64,000 nt of DNA from Halovenus carboxidivorans (GTDB taxonomy: Archaea; Halobacteriota; Halobacteria; Halobacteriales; Haloarculaceae): assembly GCF_009831575.1 (NCBI RefSeq), contig NZ_WUUT01000003.1, positions 1-64,000 of the forward strand, in the 5' to 3' direction. Position numbers and translations under genes: made by a program. Of this stretch, positions 27,415-36,743 are shown in pieces. The notes under the pieces were generated by a model. The model saw only the letters and a list, made by a program, of their open reading frames with translations, was not told the DNA's origin and did no database searches. Each line of letters opens with the position of its first letter. The first letter of the stretch is position 1.

Positions 27415-28737
27415 TCAGTCGTCGGCCGTCACGGTGGTCGTCGAATCCGGTCTCTCGTCGGTGACGAGCCAGCCTTTCTCCGTGGCCACCTCGGAGATGT
27501 GCGGCTGGAACACCCAGGCCGCGAGTACCAGGATCGGAATCATCGTCACCGCCGCGACGGCATAGCCCAGATGCAGGTTCGGCAACAGCGCCGAGGAGAA
27601 GATCAGCGGATAGAAGACTCCGCCTGAGGAACCGATTCCCCCGACGATGCCGGCGACGCTGCCGGAGTCGTCCGGGAACATCGAGGGCACCTGAGCGAAG
27701 ATGGCTCCCTCGGCGAAGGCACAGCCGAGACCGACGCCGAACGCCGCCACGACGGCGACGATGATGTTCCCCGTCAACCCGGCGAGCGTCATCACGAACA
27801 TCGAGATGACCACGTAGGTGAGCGCGATGAACGTCCACTGGTTGCGATGTTCGCCCTCGAACCGCGAGATCACGTCCCACTCCTCGCGCTGGAACACGTC
27901 GCTCATGTAGCCGCCGATCGGACGGAGCAGCCCCGCGGCGATGGAGAAGGTCGCCGCGAAGCCCGCCGCGATCCGGAGTCGTCCCTCGCCGAAGGCCTCG
28001 CGGTAGTACGTCGACAGCCAGCCGTTCATCGCCAACTCGAGCCCGAAGGTCATGACGTACGCTACTGCCAGCACGACCGCGCCGTATCTGGTCGCGACCC
28101 ACAGCCACTTCTCGACGGTGACGCCTTCCTTTGTCGCCTGTCGCTTCTCCTCGCTGCGAGCGGCCTCGGCGGCGAAGTAGTAGACGACGCCGGTCACGAT
28201 GGCGGCCGCACCCGTGTAAAAGAACGCCGCTCGCCAGTTCGTGTCGAACAGTGGGCCGCTGTACCCCGCACCGAACAGCGTCGGCAGGATCAACAGCGAT
28301 CCGAGACCGGCGCCGGCGTTGCCAATGCCCGCGTAGATCCCCTCCGCGAGTCCGAGGTTCTCCTCGTCGAACCACTCCGAGACGTGTGCGATCCCGATCA
28401 CGAAGGTGATCCCGGCCAGCGAGGCGACGATCCGGGCGGCGATGAACACCTCGTAGGTCTGGGTGAACGCGGAGGTGATCGCGGCCCCGCCGACGATGAG
28501 CATCGTCCAGAAGACGGTGGTCGGTGCGCCGTACTTGTCGGTCAAGGGACCGATCACGATCCGACCCAGCGGCACCGCGATGATCGCCGCGCTCGCGACG
28601 ATCCCTAACTCCGCAACGGAGAGCCCGAACTCGTCGGCGATCTCACCCGTGTACGGCGCGAACGAAAACCAGATCGTAAACCCGAGATAAAACATCAACG
28701 TCGCGAGTATAAGGTTCTTCCACTTCCCGGAGATCAT
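27415..28737 (-). CDS. narK: MFS nitrate/nitrite transporter
   Basis: 440 aa, twelve predicted transmembrane helices of the NarK/NNP branch. ATLMFYLGFTIWFSFAPYTGEI in helix 1, the MFS loop GRIVIGPLTDKYGAPTTVF, and the nitrate-signature-like GIGNAGAGLGSLLILP and second GIVGGIGSSGGVFYPLIF match nitrate porters. The ATG at 28737 is preferred over a TTG at 28761. Likely brings in nitrate for nasA. A damaged second transporter of the same superfamily lies just upstream, so this may be the only working copy in the cluster. Confidence 0.9.
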   Translation of the reverse strand: MISGKWKNLILATLMFYLGFTIWFSFAPYTGEIADEFGLSVAELGIVASAAIIAVPLGRIVIGPLTDKYGAPTTVFWTMLIVGGAAITSAFTQTYEVFIAARIVASLAGITFVIGIAHVSEWFDEENLGLAEGIYAGIGNAGAGLGSLLILPTLFGAGYSGPLFDTNWRAAFFYTGAAAIVTGVVYYFAAEAARSEEKRQATKEGVTVEKWLWVATRYGAVVLAVAYVMTFGLELAMNGWLSTYYREAFGEGRLRIAAGFAATFSIAAGLLRPIGGYMSDVFQREEWDVISRFEGEHRNQWTFIALTYVVISMFVMTLAGLTGNIIVAVVAAFGVGLGCAFAEGAIFAQVPSMFPDDSGSVAGIVGGIGSSGGVFYPLIFSSALLPNLHLGYAVAAVTMIPILVLAAWVFQPHISEVATEKGWLVTDERPDSTTTVTADD

Positions 28738-29187
28738 GGCTCGCTCACCTCCGTCGAGCAACTGTATCCGTACGGGCCGCGTTCATATATCTTGACTTCC
28801 GGTCCATGATCGATCATAATTATCCCACTCTCAAATACGTTCGTCTGCATTTCTGTCTTATTCTGTTGTATCTATCCATAAAACTGTTCGCGTTGACGAA
28901 TATTCAGGATTCGGGACGAGGAGTGCAAAATCGAGCAATATTGGATCGACGTTATACTGTTTAAGGACGTTCCGTGTTGTAGAATCATCTCTGTTTTTGA
29001 CTGAATGTTTGGTTTGGGGCGATATGTGTGGTGGGTTCGACTATCTCCGACGAGTGCGTAGCGTCAGTCGCGCGTGCGAGTTTCCACCTCACACGCGCTG
29101 TACGGGGCAGTTCGGGGTGTTGGGACTTCCTGTTGTTGCGCACGAACCGTTTGGCCCCCGGGGTCAGTCGCTCGCCGGAGGGTCGAC
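28738..29187. other. 450-bp non-coding gap upstream of narK
   Basis: Contains an AT-rich stretch (about 28785-28985) with several TATA-like elements, including CATATATCTTGACTTCC close to narK. No reading frame here has protein-like composition. The half next to the transporter pseudogene returns to high GC. It likely holds the narK promoter and regulator sites. Confidence 0.45.
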
Positions 29188-30563
29188 TCAGCAGGGGACG
29201 GGTGCGTTCGGGCGCTGGTAGTAGTACCACGTGAGAGCCCCACAGCTCAGATAAAACAGCAGGAAGGCGGTCATCGCGGCGGTCGTCGTCCCGGCCACCC
29301 CGACGGAGAGGCTGAACGCCTGCGGGATGAAAAACCCGCCGTAGGCACCGATTCCGCCGCTGAACCCGATACGCTTCCGGCCTCCATCTTCGCGCGTGAC
29401 AGCGCCCGCTCGCGCTCTTCTGCATCGGACTCGTCGACGCGGGCGAGGTGGCGTTTCCGGAAGATGACCGGGACCATCTTGAACGTCGAGCCGTTGCCGA
29501 TCCCACTGGTGAGAAACAACAGCAGGAAGGCGGCGAAAAAGCCCCAGAACTGTCCGATCACCATCGTGTAGATCACCAGCGCGGTGCCGGCGATCATGAC
29601 TCCGAACACCCACAGCGTGACCCGAGCACCGCCGAGACGGTCCGAGAGCCACCCGCCGAGCGGCCGGATACTGGCCCCGAGCAGCGGTCCGACGAACGCG
29701 AACAGCGATACGTCTCTGGCCGGGAACTGGATGCTCGTCAGCAGCGGGAACGCGACCGCGTAGCCGATGAACGAACCGAACGTACCCAGATAGAGATAAC
29801 ACAGCAGCCAGTTGTGTTTCCGTCGGAGAATCGACAGCTGTTCGCTGATGTCGGCGTCGACGTCCGGCAGGTCGTTCATCCAGAGATAGGAGGCAACGAC
29901 GCCGACGAGGACGAACGGAACCCACACGAACCCCGCATTCTGCAGCCACATCGCTCGCGCTCCGGCGGAGCCACCGAGATACGTCTGTGCCGGGCCGGTG
30001 ATCCTGCCGAACGCGTCGACGAAGATGACGACCGGAACCAGAAACTGCGCGGCGCTCACGCCGACATTGCTCACTCCACCGTTGATCCCGAGGGCGATCC
30101 CCTCCTCGCGTTCGGGGAAGAAGTAGCTGATGTGGTCCATGCTAGACGAGAAGTTCGCCCCACCGAATCTCGCGGTGACGGCAAAAAACGCCATCAGCCA
30201 GAACGGTGTCTCCGGGTTCTGGACCGCGAATCCGAGTCCGAGGGTCGGAATCACGAGCGTCGCGGTGGCGAAGGTGTTCCACCGCCGCCCGCCGAAGACG
30301 GGAACCACAAACGAGTACGCTAACCGCCCGGTCGCGCCGGCAAGCGACGGGAGTGCGGTCAGCAAGAAGAGTTCGCTCTCCGAGTACTCGAACCCGGCCG
30401 CCGGAAGATACACGACGACGAGACTCCACAGCGTCCAGACCACGAACCCGAGAAACAGCGTAAACACCGACACGAGGAGGTTCCGCCAGGCGATCCGCCT
30501 GCCTCGCTGTTCCCAGAACGCCTCGTCCTCGGGCTCCCAAGTGTCGAGGCGTCTGTCACGCAT
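29188..30563 (-). pseudogene. MFS nitrate/nitrite-type transporter, frameshifted
   Basis: Starting at the ATG 30563 (MRDRRLDTWEPEDEAFWEQRGR), the frame encodes ~390 residues of an MFS transporter (TLFLGFVVWTLWSLVVVYLP in helix 1, ASIRPLGGWLSDRLGGARVTLW in the second MFS loop). Near 29370 the frame shifts: SRAKMEAGSV continues in the original frame as Ser/Arg-rich nonsense, while the expected continuation GFSGGIGAYGGFFIPQAFSLS is in another frame down to the stop at 29188. A single missing base (GTA-TC where GTA-ATC would keep frame) explains it. The last two helices are lost unless this is a sequencing error. TATA: TTTATATA on the minus strand at ~30674-30682. Confidence 0.85.
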
Positions 30564-30781
30564 ACCAACGAGGCTGAGCGGCGATTGCTGAGGAAGTCTG
30601 TCCAACGCGTGTCCTGGTCCGTCGAGATCCTGCCGTACGCGACACGGTTTCTGTCCCCGTGTTTCTCTCGGCAATATATAAACGCATTCGTTTTGTCTCG
30701 TCGTCTATTGATTGATATTGGCGGACTAGTTTGCTCAAAGAGTTGGTATTCGACAAAAATTGGGTCGACGAACGCTCGGCG

Positions 30782-32893
30782 TCAGTTCTGGGGTTGCTCG
30801 AACCGCACGGCACACTGCTTGAAGTGTGGTTCGTCGGACTGGGGATCGCAGTCGGGTAAGGTCAGTCGGTTCGTCGCGGGGTGGTGGATCGGCAGCCAGA
30901 CCATCCCCTCGGGGACCCCTTCGTCACGGTCGATTTCGACCGTCGCGCTCGCCCGCCGCGAGGCGACCGTGACCGTGTTCTCGGTGACGAGGTCGCCGTG
31001 GGCCTCGACCGTTTCCGGGTGGATCCGGGCGACGACCCGGCCCGGATCGTCGACGGGCCGCGAACGGATCCCGGTGTTGTAGCCGTCCTCCTCCCGGGCG
31101 GTCGTCAGCGTGAGCGGATACTCCTCGTCGGTCGGTTCGGGGAGGTCGCCCTGCCGACCGGTCGAGAACTGCGCGTTCCCCGTCGCGGTCGGGAACTCCC
31201 AGGACGGACTCGCCGTACCCCCGTCGGTGACGGCGCCGTCCGTGCTCCCGTCGGTCGCGCCGGGGTCGGCGGCCTCGTAGTAGCGGTAGCCGCCGGCCGA
31301 GTCCTCGGTCGGCGCGGGCCACCGGACGGCGAGGTCGTCTTCAAGTCGCTCGTAGCTGATCCCCGAACAGTCCGCCGGCGTCCCCTCGGTGAGGGCGGCG
31401 AACTCCTCGAAGACCGCGGCTGGCTCCGGCCGGGGGGTCTCGATCAACTCGGGAAACAGCCGATTGCCGATGGTGGCGACGATGTCGAGGTCGGTCCTGA
31501 CGCTGCTCGGTGCCTCCGTGGCCGCCCGCACTCGCGAGACCGTCCGCTCCATGTTGATCGCCGTCCCCTCGGACTCGCCCCAGGTGGCCGCCGGCAGGAC
31601 GACATCTGCCAGTTCGGTCGTCTCGGTGTGGAACGCGTCCTGGGCGATGACGAAGGCGTCTTCGAGTCGCTCGGTCGCCAGGTCGGCCTGGGGCATCCCG
31701 ACGACGGGGTTCGTCGCGACCGCCCAGATCACGTCCAGGTCGTCGTCGACGGCGTCGAGCATCTCGACGGGTCCCGGTCCGGTGTCGTCGGGGAGCCGAT
31801 CGACCGGAACGCCCCACTCGTCGGCGACGAACTGCCGCTCGTTGGGATCACCGAACGGGCGATGTCCGGGCCAGGTTCCCTTCGAGGAACAGACTCGCGT
31901 CCCCATCGAGTTCGCCTGTCCGGTCAGCGAGAACGGCCCGCTCCCGGGTGTGAGGTTGCCCGTCGCGAGACAGAGATCGATCAGCCCGCGGGCGGTCTCT
32001 GTCCCCTGGACGTGCTGGTTGATCCCCATCCCCCAGTAGATGAGAGCGTCCTCCTCCAACGCCTCCGCGAGCAGTTCGAGGTCGGCCTCGGACACCTCCG
32101 CCTCTCGACGGGCCGTCTCCGCGTCCGGGAGCGACGCGAGGAGTTCGTCGAAGCCGTCGGTCGCCTGTTCGATGAACGCCTCGTCGATCCGGTCGGTCTC
32201 GACGAGTCTGGCGAGCACCGCCCGAGCGAGCGCGAGATCCTTGCCCGGCGCGAGCGAGACGTGGTGGTCGGAGTTCTCGGCGGTCTCCGACCGGACCGGA
32301 TCGACCGCGATCAACTCGGTGCCGTCCTCGTCGGCGTCCTGCTTGATCCAGCGGAACATGACCGGGTGCGCGACGGCGGGATTGGCTCCCCAGACGACGT
32401 GGCGATCCGCCCCGGAGATGTCGTCGTAGCTACACGGCGGGGCGTCGCTGCCGAAGGCCTGGTAGTAGGCGGTGACGGCGCTCGCCATACACAGCGTCGT
32501 GTTCGCGTCGTAGTATCTCGTCCCGAAGCCGCCTCTGGCGAGCTTTCCGAGGAGATACGCGGCTTCGTTGGTCTGCTGGCCGCTCCCGAGGATCCCGACG
32601 GCGTCCGGGTCGCTCTCGTGGGCATCTCGCAGCGCCTCCAGGGCCGTGTTGAGCGCGACGTCCCAGGTCGTTCGGACGAGTTCGCCGTCGCGGCGTACCA
32701 TCGGCTTGGTGAGCCAGTCCCCGTCGGGGTCCTGACTCTCCTCGATGCCGCGCGAACACGCCAGCCCGCGGTTGACCGGGTGGCTCACGTCTCCCCGGGC
32801 GACGTCGATTCCGACGCCGAGATCCGGCGACTGGTGGAGGTGGCCACAGCCGACGGCACACCGCATACAGGTCGTCGGCACCCACTCGCTCAC
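30782..32893 (-). CDS. nasA: assimilatory nitrate reductase, molybdopterin oxidoreductase
   Basis: Reduces nitrate to nitrite in the cytoplasm using Mo-bis-MGD and one [4Fe-4S] cluster. The cluster ligands are C9, C12, C16 and C46 (TTCMRCAVGCGH ... NRGLACSRG). NTTLCMASAVTAYYQAFG, GMGINQHVQGTETARGLIDLCLATGNLTPG and QDAFHTETTELADVVLPAATWGE are MopB-family landmarks. The C-terminal MGD-binding domain ends with GYNTGIRSRPVDDPGRVVARI. 703 aa, no Tat signal, so assimilatory. The insert GATDGSTDGAVTDGGTASPS is a low-complexity halophilic loop. It heads the minus-strand nitrate cluster. Confidence 0.93.
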   Translation of the reverse strand: MSEWVPTTCMRCAVGCGHLHQSPDLGVGIDVARGDVSHPVNRGLACSRGIEESQDPDGDWLTKPMVRRDGELVRTTWDVALNTALEALRDAHESDPDAVGILGSGQQTNEAAYLLGKLARGGFGTRYYDANTTLCMASAVTAYYQAFGSDAPPCSYDDISGADRHVVWGANPAVAHPVMFRWIKQDADEDGTELIAVDPVRSETAENSDHHVSLAPGKDLALARAVLARLVETDRIDEAFIEQATDGFDELLASLPDAETARREAEVSEADLELLAEALEEDALIYWGMGINQHVQGTETARGLIDLCLATGNLTPGSGPFSLTGQANSMGTRVCSSKGTWPGHRPFGDPNERQFVADEWGVPVDRLPDDTGPGPVEMLDAVDDDLDVIWAVATNPVVGMPQADLATERLEDAFVIAQDAFHTETTELADVVLPAATWGESEGTAINMERTVSRVRAATEAPSSVRTDLDIVATIGNRLFPELIETPRPEPAAVFEEFAALTEGTPADCSGISYERLEDDLAVRWPAPTEDSAGGYRYYEAADPGATDGSTDGAVTDGGTASPSWEFPTATGNAQFSTGRQGDLPEPTDEEYPLTLTTAREEDGYNTGIRSRPVDDPGRVVARIHPETVEAHGDLVTENTVTVASRRASATVEIDRDEGVPEGMVWLPIHHPATNRLTLPDCDPQSDEPHFKQCAVRFEQPQN

Positions 32894-33388
32894 GACCGGT
32901 CACCTCCGTTTCGGCCGCCCAGATGCGTCGATTTCGGGAAGCAACTGTGCGAGAACTGCCAACATCGACAGCTGAGGACTCCGATCATGTATCGATTTCT
33001 ATCTATACGGGTACCTGTTGTCCATTCGTGTAAATGTTTCTCTCCGGAGTTCCATACTGCCCTACGACGGTTCAGATTCTAACAGGAGTCCAATACAGTT
33101 CGGCGTATAGCTGGACAATCAGTCAAATTTCTCCGGTGAGGTGGAGACACTGTGCTCCCGATACCGGCTCCGGCCGACTCTCTCGGTCGGGTGTATGCGC
33201 GGTGCGCGCCGGCTCCGCGGTCCGGCCCCGGGCCGAGACGCTGATCGGTTCGCACCTGCGGGTGAACTGCAACCGTCACGGGCGTCGGCGGACGCGACGA
33301 CCGCCGACCCGACGACGAGTACGGTACCGCAGGGAGCGCTGTCCGGGATCGTTCGGTCCGAACCGTTCGCGCTCGCGGTCAGGACGGG
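32894..33388. other. 495-bp gap between nasA and trpS
   Basis: The part near nasA (about 32960-33130) is AT-rich and holds TGTCCATT (33019-33026) and AGTCCAAT (33087-33094), related to the boxes before nirA; it is presumably the nasA control region. The rest (33150-33388) is very GC-rich, and no frame there looks like protein. Confidence 0.45.
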
Positions 33389-34969
33389 CTATCGGTCGGA
33401 GTCGAACTCGATGTCGAGTTCGTCGAGTTTGTCGGCCCACTCCTCGCGTTTCTCCTGGTGGTCTTCGAGGAACTCCTCGATCAGTTCGGCGGCCTGTTCC
33501 TTGCAGCCACCACAGAGGCGGTCACCGTTTGCACACTCCTCGTAGACTTCCATCGCGAACTCGTCGTCGTCGCCGGCCAGCAGATAGGTGTACAGTTCGT
33601 AGACCGGACACTCGTCGGGTTTTCCGCCGAGTTCGCGCTGTTCCTCCGCGGACTGACGGCCGCCGGTCGTCGCGGCTTTGACCTTGTCGTAGCCGTCCTC
33701 GGGGTCGTCGAGCAGGCTGATGTGCGAGGCGGGGATCGAGGAGGACATCTTGCCGCCGGTCAGTCCCGTCATGAAGCGGTGATAGATCGACGACGGCGGG
33801 AGGAAGCCGTAGCCGTCGTACTCCAGTTCGACCTCCCGAGCCAACTCCTCGGCGGCATCCCAGGCGAGGTCGAAGGCGTCGATGTGTTCGTCGTAGACGC
33901 GCTTCTCGCCGTCGATGGCCTCGATCAGCCCCTCGAAGGCCTCCTCGGTCGCGTTGCGGTCGACGAACCGGACCCGCGGCCGGAGCGGTTCCTTCCCGGC
34001 CTCGTTGAGCATCGTGACGAGGCTATCGATGGTCGTCGCGGTCACGTCGGTCGCACCGGCCTCTCGCTCGCTTTCCAGATACGCCGCGGCGTCTCTACAG
34101 CGGATCGTCTCCTCGGGGTTCCGGTCGGTGAGCGTCTCGTAGGCCTCGGCGAGTAGCTCCCGCTCGTCGGCGGTCACCTCGAAGCTAGCGTAGGCCTCGG
34201 TGACCCCGAAATACCGGACGCGCGCGGCCAGATCCCGGGCGAGCCGGACGTGCGGATCCTGGTCCGGGCCGACGGGGATCACCGTCGGTTTCGGCTCGTC
34301 GAGCTGTGGATAGAGGATGTCGGCCATCTGGGTGACGACCGACTGCATGTGGCTCACGTCGGTCTCGCCGTCGAAGTCGTAGATCGCTTCGAGTTCGGAG
34401 AAGTTCGCTTCGATCCCCAACTCGAAGGCGAGGTCCTGCACCTCTCGATTGGTCGACTGGCGGTACAGCGTTCCCTCCTCTGGATCGAAGCCGAGCGCCA
34501 GCAGCGAGAGGACGTAGTTGCGGGCGTGCTCGTCGATCTCGTCCCAGGAGAGCCCGCGGGCGCTGTGGGCTTCGAGATCCGCGATCAGCCCGTAGGCGTC
34601 TCCGCCCTGCTGCTGGTGCCAGATGATCTCGTCGAAGACGAGTTTGTGGCCGATGTGGGGGTCGCCGGTCGGCATGAACCCCGACAGCACCGCGAACGGA
34701 TCGTCGTCGTGCATCGCGTCGAGCACCCGGCGGTAATCGCGGTGGCCGAAGATGACGCTGCGGCGCATCAGGTAATGCGGCGCCGGCACGTCCCCGAGAA
34801 TCTGCTCGAACTCCTCGATGCCGAACTGCTCGAAGAGCTTGCGGTAATCAGACACGGCGGCCGAACCCCACGGATCAAGCGCAACGTCCTCGACGCCGCC
34901 GTCGGTGACGGCTTCCTCCGACTCGACACCGTGCTCGCTCGTGGAGTGGTCCGCAGATTCGCGTGTCAT
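33389..34969 (-). CDS. trpS: tryptophanyl-tRNA synthetase
   Basis: Class I synthetase charging tRNA-Trp. The HIGH motif appears as PTGDPHIGHK (residues 100-109) and the KMSKS loop as GGKMSSSIP; VIPVGPDQDPHVRLARD is the tryptophan-site region. 526 aa, the long haloarchaeal form with an acidic N-terminal extension of ~35 residues and a C-terminal cysteine cluster (EECANGDRLCGGCKEQ) that may bind metal. The ATG at 34969 is used. Confidence 0.94.
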   Translation of the reverse strand: MTRESADHSTSEHGVESEEAVTDGGVEDVALDPWGSAAVSDYRKLFEQFGIEEFEQILGDVPAPHYLMRRSVIFGHRDYRRVLDAMHDDDPFAVLSGFMPTGDPHIGHKLVFDEIIWHQQQGGDAYGLIADLEAHSARGLSWDEIDEHARNYVLSLLALGFDPEEGTLYRQSTNREVQDLAFELGIEANFSELEAIYDFDGETDVSHMQSVVTQMADILYPQLDEPKPTVIPVGPDQDPHVRLARDLAARVRYFGVTEAYASFEVTADERELLAEAYETLTDRNPEETIRCRDAAAYLESEREAGATDVTATTIDSLVTMLNEAGKEPLRPRVRFVDRNATEEAFEGLIEAIDGEKRVYDEHIDAFDLAWDAAEELAREVELEYDGYGFLPPSSIYHRFMTGLTGGKMSSSIPASHISLLDDPEDGYDKVKAATTGGRQSAEEQRELGGKPDECPVYELYTYLLAGDDDEFAMEVYEECANGDRLCGGCKEQAAELIEEFLEDHQEKREEWADKLDELDIEFDSDR

Positions 34970-35073
34970 CGATTACGCGTATTTCTGCCGAGACGGGCAA
35001 AAAGCGTTCGCCTTCCGCCGTGGACTCGCCGTCGCTCCAACGTCACGGGTTTTTTGACCGTTCCGCTCGCTGT

Positions 35074-35931
35074 ATGCCCATGGTCTCAAACGAGAGCGAT
35101 ACCTTCGAGCTGAACGGCGAGGTACCGATCCACCGACTCGGCTACGGCGCGATGCGCATCACGGGCGAGGACATCATCGGCCGCCCGGACGACGAGGAGG
35201 CGGCACACGAAGTCCTCCAACACGCCGTCGATCTCGGCGTCGATTTCATCGACACTGCGGACTCGTACGGCCCCGGCGTCAGCGAGCGACTCATCCGCGA
35301 GGCCCTCGATACCGACGAGGTCGTCGTCGCCACGAAGGCGGGGCTGCTCCGCAACCGCGAAGGCGAGTGGCTCCCCCACGGCGACCCCGATTACATCCGC
35401 AATCAGGCCCTGGTCAGCCGTGACCGCCTCGGCGTCGACTCCATCGATCTCTACCAGTTCCACCGTCCGGACCCGGACACGCCCTTCGAGGACAGCGTCG
35501 TGGCTTTCGCCGAGTGTAAAGACGAGGGACTGGTCGATCACGTCGGCCTCTCGAACGTCTCCGTCGACCAACTGGAGACCGCACGCGATCACGTCGAGGT
35601 CGCGACCGTCCAGAACCAGTACAACGTCGGCAACCGCGAGGACGAAGCCGTCCTCCAGGCCTGCGAGGAGTACGACATCGGATTCATGCCGTGGTTCCCG
35701 CTGGCGGCCGGCGACCTCGGCGGCGTCGAGGAGGTGCTCGAAGACGTCGCGGCCAACCACGACGCGACGCGGTACCAGATCGCACTGGCGTGGCTGCTCG
35801 AACACTCGGACGTGACGCTGCCGATTCCCGGCACCTCGAGCCTCGATCACCTCGAAGAGAACGTCGCCGCCTCGGGGATCGAACTCGAAGACGAGGAGTA
35901 CACGCGCCTGACCGAGGCCGGCGCGCCGTAG
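35074..35931 (+). CDS. aldo/keto reductase
   Basis: NADPH-dependent oxidoreductase with a TIM barrel. The catalytic tetrad is visible: Asp and Tyr in DFIDTADSYGPGVSE, Lys in EVVVATKAGLLR, His in IDLYQFHRPDPDTP. The cofactor loop is LPIPGTSSLDHLEENVAA. 285 aa. The ATG at 35074 is used; a second in-frame ATG at 35080 would remove two residues. Substrate not determined. Close to and convergent with the Lrp-type regulator gene. Confidence 0.9.
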   Translation: MPMVSNESDTFELNGEVPIHRLGYGAMRITGEDIIGRPDDEEAAHEVLQHAVDLGVDFIDTADSYGPGVSERLIREALDTDEVVVATKAGLLRNREGEWLPHGDPDYIRNQALVSRDRLGVDSIDLYQFHRPDPDTPFEDSVVAFAECKDEGLVDHVGLSNVSVDQLETARDHVEVATVQNQYNVGNREDEAVLQACEEYDIGFMPWFPLAAGDLGGVEEVLEDVAANHDATRYQIALAWLLEHSDVTLPIPGTSSLDHLEENVAASGIELEDEEYTRLTEAGAP

Positions 35932-35951
35932 GCCGCGACGGTAGCGTCGCT

Positions 35952-36446
35952 TTACACCGACGGGTCATCGGCTTCCTCGTCCCCTCGGTCGAGAAAGCCG
36001 TGGTACGGGCAGACGAACTCGTCGCGGATCAACTGTTCGTCGACGATGTGGAGGCCGAGATTGTCGATCTCTGCGCTGATCCGGTTGAGGTCGTCGTGGC
36101 TCTTCCCGATAGCGTTGACGTAGACGTTTCGCTCGCCGGTCATGATCTCCCGAACCGCGGTCACGCCGCGTATCTTCCGCGCCCGATTCGCCAGTTCGTC
36201 CCGCTCGGGAACGGGCGCCGTACAGATGATCTTCGTGTACAGCGGATAGCCCGCCAGGTCGTAATCGATGTCGACGTGATACCCGCGGATGATCCCGCTC
36301 CGTTCGAGTTTGTCGATCCGCGTCCGGATCGTACTCGGCGAGAGATCGAGTTTCTCGGCGATATCGCTCGAAGACGTTCCCCGGGCGTCCTGCTGGAGAT
36401 AGTAGAGGATGTGCCTATCGATCTCGTCGAGTTGTTCCTCGTGCAT
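35952..36446 (-). CDS. Lrp/AsnC family transcriptional regulator
   Basis: 164 aa. N-terminal helix-turn-helix: LDEIDRHILYYLQQDARGTSSSDIAEKLDLSPSTIRTRIDKLERSG, followed by IIRGYHVDIDYDLAGYPLY and the RAM/effector domain with YVNAIGKSHDDLNRISAEI. The C-terminal extension has a single Cys (FVCPYHGF). It is divergent from an amino-acid permease gene, so it probably controls that transporter in response to an amino acid; this target is inferred. Confidence 0.92.
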   Translation of the reverse strand: MHEEQLDEIDRHILYYLQQDARGTSSSDIAEKLDLSPSTIRTRIDKLERSGIIRGYHVDIDYDLAGYPLYTKIICTAPVPERDELANRARKIRGVTAVREIMTGERNVYVNAIGKSHDDLNRISAEIDNLGLHIVDEQLIRDEFVCPYHGFLDRGDEEADDPSV

Positions 36447-36743
36447 CTCTCCGTGAGTTCTGAGAGGCCGCTATTCAGTCTTGTCCCGGGCGTTCGCTGC
36501 CGACCGGACGGTTCCCGAGACGACCGTGGGGCTCTGTACCGCAGCTGTTTTGACGATAACTGTATATAATGATCTTTATTTCGTCGAACCGTGGACAAAA
36601 TCCGCTAGTTTATACGGTTCCGTCACCAACATCCGAGTAGTTCCGCTGAACTCGACAGTTCCCCCGGGGGTGTCGGGCGAAGCGATCGGTGCCCGAGACA
36701 GACCGGCGGCCACACACCCCCCGATGCAGCAGTACTCGACAGT
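36447..36743. promoter_or_regulatory. divergent lrp/permease control region with palindrome
   Basis: AT-rich island in a GC-rich genome. TATATAAT at 36564-36571 is flanked by an inverted repeat GACGATAA (36552-36559) / TTATTTCGTC (36576-36585), the arrangement expected for an Lrp-type site over a core promoter. A second TATA-like element, TAGTTTATACGG, lies near 36606-36617. Which gene each serves is inferred. Confidence 0.5.

Noticed and set aside
30881-33082. 733-codon open frame antisense to nasA
   Set aside because: Sense strand encodes a complete nitrate reductase with its cluster cysteines; the antisense frame is Arg/Gly-rich and unlike any protein.
33079-33381. Small minus-strand frame between nasA and trpS
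   Set aside because: Composition is Arg/Gly-rich, no start signal at the right distance, and it overlaps the presumed nasA control region.
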